Assembly (NCBI RefSeq): GCF_000835495.1
Contig: NW_015622546.1
Location: 1,242,883-1,306,882, forward strand
Origin: Cladophialophora immunda
Taxonomy: Eukaryota > Ascomycota > Eurotiomycetes > Chaetothyriales > Herpotrichiellaceae
Direction: 5' to 3'
Length of the DNA stretch: 64,000 bases
The translations under genes and the position numbers were made by a program. The number at the start of each line of letters is the position of its first letter. The stretch's first letter is position 1. A model generated the notes under the pieces. The model did not search any database. It saw only the letters and a program-made list of their open reading frames with translations, and was not told the origin of the DNA. Shown here one piece after another: positions 21,934 through 33,579 of the stretch.

Positions 21934-24900
21934 TCAGGGGCTGGTGATGTTGTCAAGTCCTGTTCCGCCCAACTGGCAAGCGCATTGGTCTGTATCAACA
22001 TGTCGTGGTGCACGATATCTCACCGTGTCGGTATCGGCTTTCGGACCACCTCCGAATAGCCAAAAGTCTTTGTCCCGGACCCATTTCAACTTCTCGCTCT
22101 CCAAGAGTCGCCGTGCTTCCTTGGGGCGCGCATCCCGTGTGAGCCTCAATGCTTGTTCCGCAATCTCAAGGTGTCGAGGGTTATCAAGCCAGACAGCATC
22201 TTCAGAGGACGGGGAAGGAGGCGAAACGCCGAAATGGTCAGGGGGGCAATCGGAGTCTGCCGAAAACTCTGCGTCCGTGGAAACAACCAGCTCTGTGAAC
22301 AGTGATGGGATAGAGTGATCATCGTGGTGATGGCGAGCAGCGTCCGCGAGATTAAGGCGCACCCACAACAGCTCACGGTTGTTTTGCTCGCGGTTCTCCC
22401 CAGTCGACAGCATGACCAGCCGGGTCAAAGCATTGCGCGGCTCCTCGTATTCACCATTATCGAATGCAAGCAGTGCCCTGAGGTGTTCTCTCTGACACAG
22501 CCGCTCGAAGGTAAGCTCGAAAGCCTGAGACTCTTGGATCTGGGCCAAGAAAGCCAGAGCACGGTCGCGCATTCTCTTCTCTCGGTAGAGCACCACTAAG
22601 TGCAGCCCCGAATCCACTGTGGTGTCGTTCTCAATCGTCAGAAGCCGCAGCCTTGTGGCAAACGCCTCAAAGAGCAGTTCCTCCGCCCGATCGTACTGTT
22701 CCTGTTTTCGCAGAGCCGAGCCGAACGAGGTCAAAATCCAGGCGGAGAACAAGTTGGAGGTGCCGTTGACGGTGACCCACTTGTCGTAGATGTCGCCATA
22801 GGCCGCCGATGCTTTGCCAATATTACCTGCACAGTCGAAAGTGTTCGCCAATCCCATTGACACCGCGAGAACAGCCTTGGAACGCGCACCCTGCTTACGC
22901 TTAAATCCTGCGAGAGCTTCCTCCAGCATTGCGCGAGACTCATCGAACCTGGTAAGCAGTTGGTAGCAAATACCGATCCATCGAGTCGTAACGTAGATGT
23001 CGATATCGTCTTCGTCAAGAAGCTCCTTCTGCAGCTTCAGAACGTCTTGGTAACCAACAGCTGCTTCATCTGGTCGTCTCAACGCCAGGATCCCTTGGTA
23101 ATATACCAGTCTTGCGTTCAGGGTGTTCCGATTTCGGGGTCCGAGATACTTGGTGAATCCGTCAACTACGCGCTGAGCATACTGCAGCGCCTCTTCGAAG
23201 TCTGCTCTTGTCCGTCCCCCGTTGTTGAGGTATCCATTCACGCGTATGAGAGGAAGGAATTGCAGCTCGGGTCTGTCGTCCCGACGCCCCAACATTGCAC
23301 TCACATCCCGGTATGGCTGCAGGAACAGATTGCCAATGGGTAGCTCAGGTTTTGACACGTCTGGTGAGCGTTTATACCATTCTGCCACTGCCACTAGCCT
23401 CTGAAGATGGGGGTCAAGGCCACCCCGGCCAAGGAGGATGTAAAGGTTCTCGGCCCATGACACAAACGCGTTCCGGAACAGGAAGGTGCGCAACTTCTCC
23501 CACAACTCGGAAGGCAGGTATTGTAGTTGCTGAGCGTATTCGTGCCAATGCAAAGTGGCGTGGTCATACAAACCCGGATCGCCCGTGGTGTTTGGAGGAT
23601 TTGGCGCGGATGTACCTCTTGGATCAAGCAAATTGTCTTCCAGCATGTGGGTGCAGCAGTCCAATTCCATATATTTCTGCTCAATTAACTTCGTCAAGCA
23701 GACATCCAGCAAGAAGGTGTTGGCGTCATCCGTTGTCACCTCAAATTTCAGCACGTATTCCCGTGCCGATTCATCTTGGAAGTAGACCTTGCCATCGGAG
23801 ACAATGATGAAAGGTTCGCAAAGATCTGCTATCGCCCCTGACGGATCGAACTGTTGCTCACCTGGAGGCTCAACGTTCCTCGCCGGGTCAAGCATAAGGG
23901 CGGAATTGATTTGACAAGGGGCCAAGGGCTGTTGAGCGCCAGCAACGAGGTACAAAATCTTTGACCTGTGGGCTCTGTCCTCAAGACTGAGACTCGTGAC
24001 CTTCTTTGCCGATAATTCTCGAAACATGGCCTCCAATCCTGCGGGGCTCGTTTCGAGTATCCGCCCTTGATTCGCAGGGGATCGGCATTGTTGAATCTGG
24101 CTCAATAACATCCTGGCGTAGTTGAAATCGCCGCTGCCCTTGGCCTGGATTGTGGCAATAATGGCATGCTTAACCACTTCCAAACGTGGAAATAGCCGCG
24201 CCGCTTCGCCTACGAGGATGGCAATGTCGTTGTTGGCAATGTCGTTGGTGATGTCTAGCTCCATCACCTCATCCATACTTTGGGAGATCCAATCTCGAGG
24301 CCGTGTCAGGGTAATCAGCGAAACGGAGGATTTGGTGGGGATGCCACTGATCAAAGCAACGAGTTCGTTTGCTGAATCCTCTTGACGACAGTAATCCTCT
24401 TGATGACAGTCAGCCGTGCTTTTGAGCTGATCCAGGCCGTCGATGATCAGCAAGAGCGGTGGCACAAGAGCGATAATGCTTTGCAGCTTCTCCATCAGAG
24501 TTTTCGTGGGTACCGCAACAGCTGTTCGTGATCCATACATCTGCACGCCAATCAGAATGTCACGAATTTTGAGGAAATTCTTGTCTGTCCTGATGGTGCG
24601 GTGCTCAGAAATGAGGGCTAAGAGTGAGACGACAAGATTGCTGGCGGGTGTCTGACTGAAGGTGCCGACTGGAAGAACCGAAACGTGTATCACAAGTTGG
24701 CCTGCTTCAGCCGCGGAGCGGGCCATTGCATGGGACAATGACGACTTGCCCGAACCTGACAGAAGTCATTCTCGTGCGGCCACGTTGGTTGTGTGCTCCC
24801 AGACTTACCTCGTGGTCCCCGGACACAAAGAGCTTTGGTACGCGTGGAGGATATCCATGCGCAGTACTTTGGGTGCTCATAGACCCAGGTGCACGTCCCT

Positions 24901-26378
24901 TTCGCAGTTGCTGGCGGAGCACTGTGTGGGATGAGATCCGTGGTCAGCCACTTGCTGAGTTGTTGATCTGGAACCGAACCGCATATTAGTCTAGCTTTGG
25001 AGACAGATTCTGCAGTTTTCCAGGCCATAATTACCTCTGGCGTCCAAGTCATGCTGGAACCCAAGGTCACTCCGGACTGGCTACGGTCAGCCCATTCCAC
25101 GGCGTACCGCATGCCTTGGACAAAATTTGGTTACGAACCAGATGCAATCCCATTCCCTAGCATTTTCTTGGTGTCGTCGAGGTTGAGCAGGAGTTGAGTG
25201 TGATGTGCTACGCGGCGGTGAGACGTAGGCGTCCTGAGGGAGTGTCACACTAACCGAGCTCCACCAGCCTTAGCTGCTCCAGAGCTTTGACGCGATGAGT
25301 GTCAGCTACCTCGAGGTGGTCAGTTTGGGTCGAGACTCTTACATTGAGCACTTTGGGTTGAGACTTGGGCCTCTACTTCGTTCGCGAGAGAACAGAAGTC
25401 TTTGTAAATACTTGGGAGTTTACTGCTCAACCCTCTGAGGACCCGATTCCAACGGGACGACTTGCAGATTCGAGCAATGCGTGTTGCGTAGCTGAGGAGG
25501 ATGGCGTAGAGCTGCACAATAGAATCTCGACTTTGCTTATTGATGATGAGATACTGTAGCTGTTGTCTGATAGTCAAGACTCGGCGCGCGACAGCACAGA
25601 TGTTGTTGAGAAGCTCTTGACCAAAGCTCAAGCCTCGCGACGTCACCTGATCTCGGCAGATTAATAACTGGTCCTTCAGCAAATCAAGAGAAGCATTCCA
25701 CACTGTGAGAAAAGAGCACGCGCAATCTCAGCCGCACGCATGCCTTTCAGTTGCTGGGGGGAGGTGACACAGGGGGTGGAGCTGGGAATCTGAAGCGGGG
25801 CGTGGGGCGGGGTTAGTCTCTGCTGTTGCCCGCCGAGTTAGGCTCCGGGGCGCCCCCATGCAGAGCCGCATTCTTGACATTTTCGCTTCCACCCCCTTGG
25901 ATGAAGATCCCCAGCCCTGAGTATCCTTTGCCTCACTCTCACTTCTCGAGAACACGGCACGCCGGCACTTACCTCGAGGACGATCCGGATCGTTCCCCAG
26001 CACACCGACACGGCGCTAGGAGCCCCTTGGGAGAAAACGTCCAAAATCGGGGCGTATTGGCGGATCTCTTGAAGAGCCGAAGTTATGGCCCTTCTTTTGG
26101 CAGACGCGTTTTGCACTGCGTACAATTGCTCGCACAGGTCCTTGGCCACCCCTACCAACTCCTCGATGTTGTCAGGAGGCTGTGCCGACTGCCCGTTTCT
26201 GTGGTCGATGAGGCTGATAGGGTGGTTGGGGCAGTCACGGTTGTAAATCTGTATAGAAAAGCTCAGCCTCATCGCCGCGCCCACGCATCGGTCACTGCCT
26301 CACCTCGATGGCTTCCCTCCAAATCTCCCTTTCTGCGGCCTCAAGCTCAACCAGACCTGCTTGGCTGGTCTGGTTCAT
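21934..26378 (-). CDS. NACHT-TPR STAND protein (fungal NLR-like)
   Basis: Exons read are 26304-26378, 25973-26248, 25343-25702, 25255-25305, 25139-25207, 25035-25076, 24809-24967 and 21934-24755. The phase between the second and third shows that one small exon or a different splice site is still missing. About 1280 aa. The N-terminal 220 residues resemble the helical domain ahead of many fungal NACHT proteins (ILDVFSQGAPSAVSVCWGTIRIVLE). The P-loop is created by splicing near residue 345 (GPRGSGKSS), and Walker B is LLLIIDGLDQL. A winged-helix-like region follows, then tetratricopeptide repeats (FEEALQYAQRVVDGFTKYLG, GRFDESRAMLEEAL-like units, DRAEELLFEAFATRL). STAND NTPases of this build oligomerise on ligand sensing and often act in heterokaryon incompatibility or other self/non-self responses. 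The trigger and effector here are unknown. Confidence 0.82.
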
Positions 26379-26825
26379 TCTGCTGGAACGCGATCAACAG
26401 CGAAGGGAGAGTGCAAACCTCGCAACCATTATAAGCCAGCACATCATCTGCTCGACTTTCAACAAGCAGCCTTACCCCAGCACACCCAACGCATCTATCT
26501 GCAATGCTGCCCAAACACTGAAGTGCCTGGCTGTCAGCTGCAGATTTGTTCGTATTCGAGGGTGGTATGCGTGCCGCTGGTGCTGGTGTGGAGGGTGGTA
26601 GCCCCATTTATTCGCTGTTGTCCGCCTGTACTTTTCCAGTCGCCTTTGTTGGCAGAAATGCGCTTTGCCTTGTGTGTGCTGGCATAGCTGCCGGGGTGTC
26701 TTTATCCTCGTAGGGTGGGCGGCGGTCCTGACCTGTCGCTGCCATTGGCACTCCTACATGAAGATTGCGAACGCCTCCCAGCCCGGCTTGCCAACTGACA
26801 GTCTCGCCACTTGTGGCAGACTTAA
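26379..26825. promoter_or_regulatory. Divergent intergenic region
   Basis: 447 bp between the NACHT-TPR start and the start of the disordered protein gene. No defined motif is recognised. Confidence 0.4.
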
Positions 26826-28911
26826 ATGATCGCGAACTCCTGTATGATCCGTCGTCATCTCAGCTTCAGTCGATTCACCGTTGTATCTGCGAGACTATCA
26901 GGCCGCAATATGGTTAATGGAAGCAACTGCGGCTTCGTGTACCCTCTTACGGACTTGGTACATCACACTTGCTCCTGTGGTGATGGATATATGAACGACG
27001 AAGGGACTTTGATTGCAGGTAGCGTGATCAAAGCGGGCTATGCTCTCAGACGCGCCGAATACCATGCGCATAAGGATTGTAAAAGATGCGCAGTGGATGC
27101 GCTAAAATGCCATACGCGCCGGCAACAACTCAGCCCGTCGAACACTAACACGACCATCACAGCGCCTCCAGATGGAATCTTCGAATTCTTCTTTCCCGGC
27201 GACGGCGTTTCCGAGAGCGTGCTTCGAGCATTCCTTGAGAGGAACAACCTTGGCAGCACCACTTGCCTGCCAGGACGTCGCTTCATGGTATGTTCTTCTG
27301 GCGTAACAGGGTTTAGATGGGTCGCTAACGTCAATTGTGTAGGGCGAGAACGGCTTCTTTGTGCGTTCTAGCTTCCGCCTCAACGGCCAAGACCAGAAAC
27401 AGCTCAAGGCGCTCACACTATTGGAGCATCGTGGAGAGCAATGGAAGGGTCGGCTCCTACGCGCGGCGCCGCCCTCGAGGCAACCATTCAACGAATTCAC
27501 CAGCTATCTAAAGCTAAACCCGACCACCTCTCCTAGCACAACCCAACTGCTCACCACATCTCCCTTGACGTCAGCGCCAAAGCAGAGCCCACAGCACCAA
27601 GACCCCTACATTCGTCGTGGCGTGGATAACAACGATCAAGTCAGCTCCCGGTATGACCGCACTAGTACCGAGTTCGAAGAAGATCTATCTCAGGTGACTT
27701 CTCGAGCGAGCCAGATGGCTGTGTCTGGCAGGCGAAAGGAACGATCACCACAGCCAACTCCGTACGGTCGAAATTCAAAAGATAGCATTCAGAACCCCAG
27801 AAACCAGAATGAAGACAGTTACGAGATCCGGCAAGGGGTGCCCCCTGGGTTCCGCATCCAAGGACCCCGGAATCGGAATGAAAGCCAGCAATCTTATGCA
27901 ACTGATCAGAGGACTGAAAGCCGCGGTCGCTCCAGTCGACCACAGCAGGGCGATTCTCCCAACGAAGAAGCTGCGTTCAGCCAGCCGATCCCTTCTGAGG
28001 AGCGTTTTACAGGCGCGGAAGGTGATCAGCGTGAGTCTGGTGAACGACACAGCTCGCGCCCTGACCCGACCCGACGTTCTTCAACCTTTCATGAACCTCT
28101 TGGAAAACGGATCACACCCGAGGCCCAGACACGGTCAAGACATCATGCAGCAGTCACAAGGCAAGATGAAATGAGACATCTGGACCGAGACCCACGCGAT
28201 AGCTTCACCCGGCGGCAAGAGAGCTACAGCGGTTCAGACACAAGACCCGGCCGTGCACCAATAAGCCCCAACACACCTGCGACAGTTTACAGGCGTCCTA
28301 CCTATGGCGGTCCAGACACAAACTATGGTCATACAACCACCCCGTACAGCACCACAGCTTACGGCACTCAAAGCTATGGCGGACCAAACACGAACTACGG
28401 CGCTGCAACAACTGGCTACATCTCGCCCGCGACGACTTATAGCACATCTCCAACCACCGCGGCCAGGAATCCAATATTCAAGGATCTCTCTCGCGCCGAA
28501 CCCCGGGCCCATGCATACGACATTCAAAAACATGCTAACACCCCAAACCAGCCAGCCAGCCACATTGCCCGAGCAACGAGCCCAGAGCCAAAGTCCGGCA
28601 TACCACAAGCCCCTCCAGTCCAGAGGGTCAGATCTTCTCTCCCTGCTACCGACATCGACCAAGAGGTGCTGATTCTATATCTGAAGCACTACGTCGACCC
28701 CAAAGCTCGCATCACGGTGGACGACCGTAACGTCTTCGTTGTCGAAGCTGCCCGCAAGCTGACGAACCACGAGATAGAGGACATCACTGAGGACTCCAAG
28801 AGCTGGCAGCGTGAGCGGGAGAAGGGAAAGGGGAGAGTATCATATCAGGAATCTGAGACTGCTCAGAGGCGAAAGAGACAGCGCGGTGGGACGCGACACT
28901 CAACAGCTTAA
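26826..28911 (+). CDS. Large, mostly disordered protein of unknown function
   Basis: Two exons, 26826-27287 and 27343-28911, join in phase across a 55-bp intron (GTATGT...TAG) to 676 aa. A short ordered-looking block around the junction (IFEFFFPGDGVSESVLRAFLERN, then GENGFFVRSSFRLNG) is followed by about 400 residues rich in Arg, Ser, Gln, Pro and Gly. Two copies of a YGGP(D/N)TNYG motif occur near 28306-28401, with a Tyr/Thr-rich segment around them. Near the C-terminus a compact stretch (DQEVLILYLKHYVDPKARITVDDRN) precedes a basic end (RRKRQRGG) that could be a nuclear signal. I do not recognise the family. The start is the first in-frame ATG; a later one (MVNGSNCG, codon 29) is possible. 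Confidence 0.6.
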
Positions 28912-29634
28912 CATCACGAGACTTCGAGTTAAGGCCTCTTAAGACACATCGCGTTCCTGACAGGCTGATAGGATTGGCCTGATGGTCTATCGTCGACAAT
29001 ATTTGCTGCGCACCAATGCACAATATTATCAAACCATATCGATGTCTGAATATGGCACATACTGACAGGTACCCCTTGCGACTGGAAGTTTACCACCCAA
29101 TATCGTCCCCAGATGCCCTACATCGCACCCGCAGACTCATCACAACATCGCACAGCCAACCGGCTCTGGCTCCGTCATCGCCACCTCCACCTCTATCTCC
29201 CATTGCATTCACGACTTTGAACTCAGCAAGACCTCATCAACGCAAACCATATCATAACACGCTATTCGGCAGTTCCGCCCCCTTCGCTATTTCAAAAAAA
29301 GGTCGCTTGTTGCGACCTGTACACTATATCATGGGCGTCGTGCCCATCTTCGCTGACATCGGCGGGAATTACGCTTGTTCGATGGGATTGCGGAGCGAGA
29401 AGTGGACTACAGGAAAGCCAGAGAAGCCACAGAATTGTATGTGTATAGCTCGAGTACGACGTTTACGCGATGACGCTTCTCATGGGTAAGGAAAGGACGC
29501 CGCGAGGTCCATGCCAGGAAAAAGAGAACGCATGATAAGGCTCTGGAGCGGAACCCACAAGCGTTCATTGTTCCCCCGATGGACGTGGGGGGTGATTTGT
29601 ACAAGTGGCGGCGAGCAGTTGCAGCATTTGAACC

Positions 29635-29660
29635 AAAAAACAAACAAACAAACAAACAAG
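29635..29660. repeat. (CAAA)n microsatellite
   Basis: Five to six tandem copies of CAAA directly after an A6 run. Confidence 0.85.
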
Positions 29661-30075
29661 CAGCATTGACATAGATATAGACGGGCAAGACAAACTGCGC
29701 CCGCGCTCGATACGTCCCGCCCTGGTGGCGCGAACTTTTGTACATAGCTCTTCCCTCTAGTCTCCTCCATTAGCCAACCACCTATCGAGCTTTCGTGATG
29801 CTCTCTGGCTGGATGATCATCCCGCCACAAGGAAATTTGTGCACAAGGTGGAGGAAAAACCAAGCCTGCTCAGGGCAAACTGACCAAGTCCGCAAGCATG
29901 CGATGAAAATTCGTGTCTGGAGGACTGGAGGAATGCTTTTATATTTTTGAGGCTGCGGTTGTGACAGGGAGAGAGGACCTCGTTGTTAGTTTGATGGGAC
30001 TGGGCGCATTCAGGAAATCATGGAAGATTGGGATTCGACGCCGTAAATGCACAGGAACCGCTTTTTGCACCTTTT

Positions 30076-30092
30076 GGGGGGGGGGGGGGGGG
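30076..30092. repeat. G17 homopolymer
   Basis: Seventeen consecutive G, the longest G run seen in the window. Confidence 0.9.
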
Positions 30093-30490
30093 CTTTCAAT
30101 GGTTTTGCAATGATACTCGATGCTCTCCCCTTTTATTTTACACATAAACAACAGGCTAGTTCACAATGCGATGGACTCAGGCATATGGGTCTGGAGACGC
30201 AGGGTGGGCGTTACTACAACGGTCTGAAGCACGAGGATATCTACACTCTCAGGAATGGCATTCATAGGAGGTTGATCCAAGATTCTCGGTTCCAACTCTA
30301 GTGTTCTGCATCCCGAACACTCACCTTCTTCGTGGCATCTTCGAGTATTCGAGACTTGATGACTGACTACGCAATCATTCGCGATGTAGAGTGGGTCGAG
30401 AACGGTGGCATTGTCGGCAGGGGCATCTTGCTCTGGGCTATGTCCGATGGCGACAAGAGACGGGGCTAGCCGAGTCACTTCCTGACGAAT

Positions 30491-31870
30491 ATGGCTGGCC
30501 AAGGCAAGAATTCGCGTGGTTACAGGATTAAGGAGCAGCTTTGTGGCACGGCACGACCCCTTCGTGTAATCCATCTGGGAGGCGGCGCCTCCGGAATCTG
30601 TTTCGCGAAATTCTTGCCGGAGGCTCTGCAAAACATTTCTGTTGTGTGTTATATGACAAGAATGCCGAGACTGGAGGAACACGGTGGGAGAATCGGTATG
30701 TCAGAGACGTCAAGACGTCGTCCCATTTCCAGTTTAACAGGTATTCTCCAGGTATCCTGGTTGTGCATGTGATATAACCTTGGTCAACTATCAGGTGAGG
30801 AATGCTTCAGGCCGGAGGCTTCAGCAATATGTGATTAAGAGCAACGTTAACACTCTCCCATCACAGTTCACATGGGCGCGCACTCCCAACTGGACACATT
30901 GGAGGAGACTGACTGTAAGTATGAGTGTGTTATATTTTACTGAAGCAAAGCGTGGCTCACGACAAAAATGTGGTGTACGCGAAACAGCCCGGCAATGGGT
31001 TCTTTGAAGCTCTTACAAGGCCGAACGGAACCGTTTCCACCAAAGAGATGGCCAAGATTACTCCTAGAGGCTTCATTGACCATAAAGGCAAGGAACATGA
31101 GGTTGAAGTGATCATCTGTGCGACTGGGTCCGTTCTCCCATCTAGTACTTCTCCGTCACGAGTCTGCTCACGAAGATGTCAGATTCGATACCACCTGGGT
31201 TCCACGCTTTCCAATTGGCAATCATAGCGCAAGGGAAGAATTTGCAAGATGTTTGGAGAGAAAGGCCTCTATCTTACCTATCGATAGGCATGCCAGAAGG
31301 TAAGTCGTCTTGGTAGAGGATGCAGTTAGATCTCTCCTCATTTACGATTCATTGCGGATGGAGGACAATTCGCAACCAATCAGTGCCCAACTATTGGAAT
31401 GCAGTGGGGCCTTACGGACCGCTAGGGCACGGCTCATTCCTGCCTTCTGTCGAATTGATCTACACCCACTTCCTGAAATTAATTTCAAAGATGCAGACCA
31501 AAAACATCAAGTCTGTGACTCCGCGCCGGGATGTCAGCGAAGCCTTCGCCGACCATGCCGACCTGTTCCTCAAACGTACAGCGTGGCCACATCCCTGCCC
31601 AAGCTGGTGGAAGCAGGGTCGTCTTGACGGGCTATTGGCCATGTTCCCCGGCTCGCGGCTCGTGTTCTTCGACTTTCTGAAAGAGCCAAGGTTTGAGGAC
31701 TACAAGATTGTGTACCGTGGTTCTGAAAATTACGGCGCCTTGGAGGTAATCCCTTTAGGTCTTTAGGCAATGGGTTCCATGTTATTGAATTTGAGGAGAA
31801 GGCCGATCTTGCTTGGTACTTGAGGACCAAGGATAGAATTGGATCATTTCTTCCGCAGCCGGCGGATGTG
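30491..31870 (+). pseudogene. Decayed Baeyer-Villiger/FAD monooxygenase
   Basis: Recognisable pieces of a gene related to the intact one at 61-63 kb. From the ATG at 30491: an FAD-binding turn (VIHLGGGASGICFAKFLPEA) and NAETGGTRWENR in a different frame. An intron follows, then YPGCACDIT and QFTWARTPNWTHW. After about 40 bp comes the C-terminal third (PGNGFFEAL, ITPRGF, VEVIICATGFDTTW, YWNAVGPYGPLGHGS, AMFPGSRLVFFDFL, GNGFHVIEF). About 240 codons are missing at 30920-30960. There are frameshifts near 30645 (two extra bases) and near 31225, yet the splice sites around 30715, 30800, 31128 and 31305 still look usable. No complete enzyme can be made. The exact 3' end is uncertain. Confidence 0.85.
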
Positions 31871-32124
31871 ACTGCATTGAGAGCCACTACCTATCAGGAC
31901 GGGAGGAGAGGCAAGCTTTATTACGACCACCTGGAAATAACGTTGAATGTTTGGCTAAAGCCAGGCAGAATGATTGTCTCTCGCACGCTGGGAGGAAGCG
32001 CCATTTATCTACCCCATCTCAATAGTTCAGCATAGACCATGTCATACCGAAACTATATGCCGGCAAAGCTGTGTTATTTATACCCGAGTTCATTCTTAAT
32101 GACCGAAACCTGGGACAAAGGAAT

Positions 32125-32490
32125 TGGCATACCTGGGGCAACAGAATCGATACGCAAGCAGGGTCAGTCCTGAGCCCACGCCCGAGTCAAGCCAACGACA
32201 GCATGCTTGGAGGCGCAATACGCAGCCAGGCGCCCGATACCACGTACGCCTGCTCCGCTTACAGACATTGACAATAGAACCAGCCGGTAGATCGCGCCTT
32301 GAGCCTGGTGGGAGGCCTTCAGTCACTCTGGGCTTCTGCTGATTCATGCGGGCGATGGCTTCGGTGCCCATGTTCCATGATCCAGTTACATTGACGGAGA
32401 AGATGCGATGGATGAGGCCGTCGAGGCGTCCGGGGATGGTATCTATAAAGGCTTTGCAGTTGTCCCTATTATCTAAGACGCATGCATTAG
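32125..32490 (-). pseudogene. Short-chain dehydrogenase/reductase remnant
   Basis: Fragments of the middle of an SDR lie in at least two frames: GRLDGLIHRIFSVNVTGSWN, then AGSIVNV, then after a frame change GVRGIGRLAAYCASKHAVVG (the YxxxK motif) and RIDSVAPG. The N-terminal cofactor-binding glycine motif and the C-terminus were not found, and stops interrupt the frame. It lies just 3' of the broken monooxygenase on the opposite strand, so both may come from one decayed locus. Its core sequence differs from the intact SDR at 56-57 kb, so it is a different subfamily. Confidence 0.7.
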
Positions 32491-33579
32491 TGGCACTTGC
32501 GAAGACTTTGAGTACCGGAAAGGCGAACGACGCAAGCTACGCTGAGGACATCGGTTGCCAGCATCACTTAGCCTCCTTAGCCTTGGGGACCTGGAGGCAG
32601 GACACAATGCACTTTCCCCGAGCACGATTCAACCTCGGAGCCTCTATTGGCGCCAAAGCAGCTTAGCTATCTAGCATACAGGACACCCGGGATGCTGCCG
32701 TGCGGATATCCAGCCTTTCCGAACTACATTCCATGACCTTCGACCTCGCTTGCCATCGCGATTGAATCTTCACCTTAGTGGATACTTTGGGTATATCCTC
32801 GTCTCATCCGGCCATCATGGATATAATACAATAGATCATGAAGTCCCACTGCCACTGAATGCCACAGCTACGTTCAGCAAAGCATTTCAAGCATTTCTTT
32901 TCGTGACCGTTCGCCACATTATTGACATACAAATTGATCAGTACCATGATGAAGACTTGAGAAGCACGAGGGAAGCACGGTCCGTGGACGCGACAAAAGA
33001 TATAGCACGACTTGTTCCCATGAGTATTCCCGCCCCAGAGCTCATCACCAATGGAGAACACACTCATTACTGTGGACGTGCGTTAGCGCACAATGCTCAC
33101 CGTGCTCACTGTGCTCGGCGCTGCCCAGTCGATCCACTTTTGACCACATGGGTGCAGTATTTAGTGGGCACGGGGAGTTGACTTCCGGAAGAGCCGTGGC
33201 GAGGCACGAGGTAAATGCAGCCAAAAGTACGGACCTAATGCAGTGGCCCGCAGAATCCATCACCATTTCGCCAGAGTCTATTCGCCCATCAGTCGCTATC
33301 GAATTGCTGTGCGTTGGACGGGCATGGGAGCTGAGAATGTGGTGCCACTTGCGACCAATTGGAACTCCTGCCAGAAATTCCTTCGTGTGAAGAATCATCT
33401 CAGGGCATTGCTATCCTGCCACCAGTGGGGAGCAGGTCGCACAATCCCCGGACGCACAGGTCCCTTGCCCCCCGCCCATTAGCATTACTTGTAGCTCCCC
33501 GCCGGCATCTCGTGCAAGTCAAAACTGTGTTCTCCAACCACGCCTCCGTCAGTATGAGACTGTGAACGACTCTTTCTCC
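32491..33579. other. Region without supported gene
   Basis: About 1.1 kb between the SDR remnant and the methyltransferase. Short frames on both strands show no domain. It may contain further debris. Confidence 0.4.

Larger units (their letters stand above)
28912..30490. other. 1.6-kb region with no supported gene
   Basis: Open frames such as 29016-29489 (plus) have no domain or signal. The stretch contains an AAAC/CAAA microsatellite near 29635-29660 and a run of 17 G at 30076-30092. It leads into a pseudogene and looks like non-coding or decayed DNA. Confidence 0.45.

Noticed and set aside
29016..29489. 157-codon frame on the plus strand
   Set aside because: No domain, no signal peptide and no sensible splice partner; composition resembles translated intergenic DNA.
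32750..33181. 143-codon plus-strand frame
   Set aside because: No recognisable motif; it lies in a region of decayed genes.
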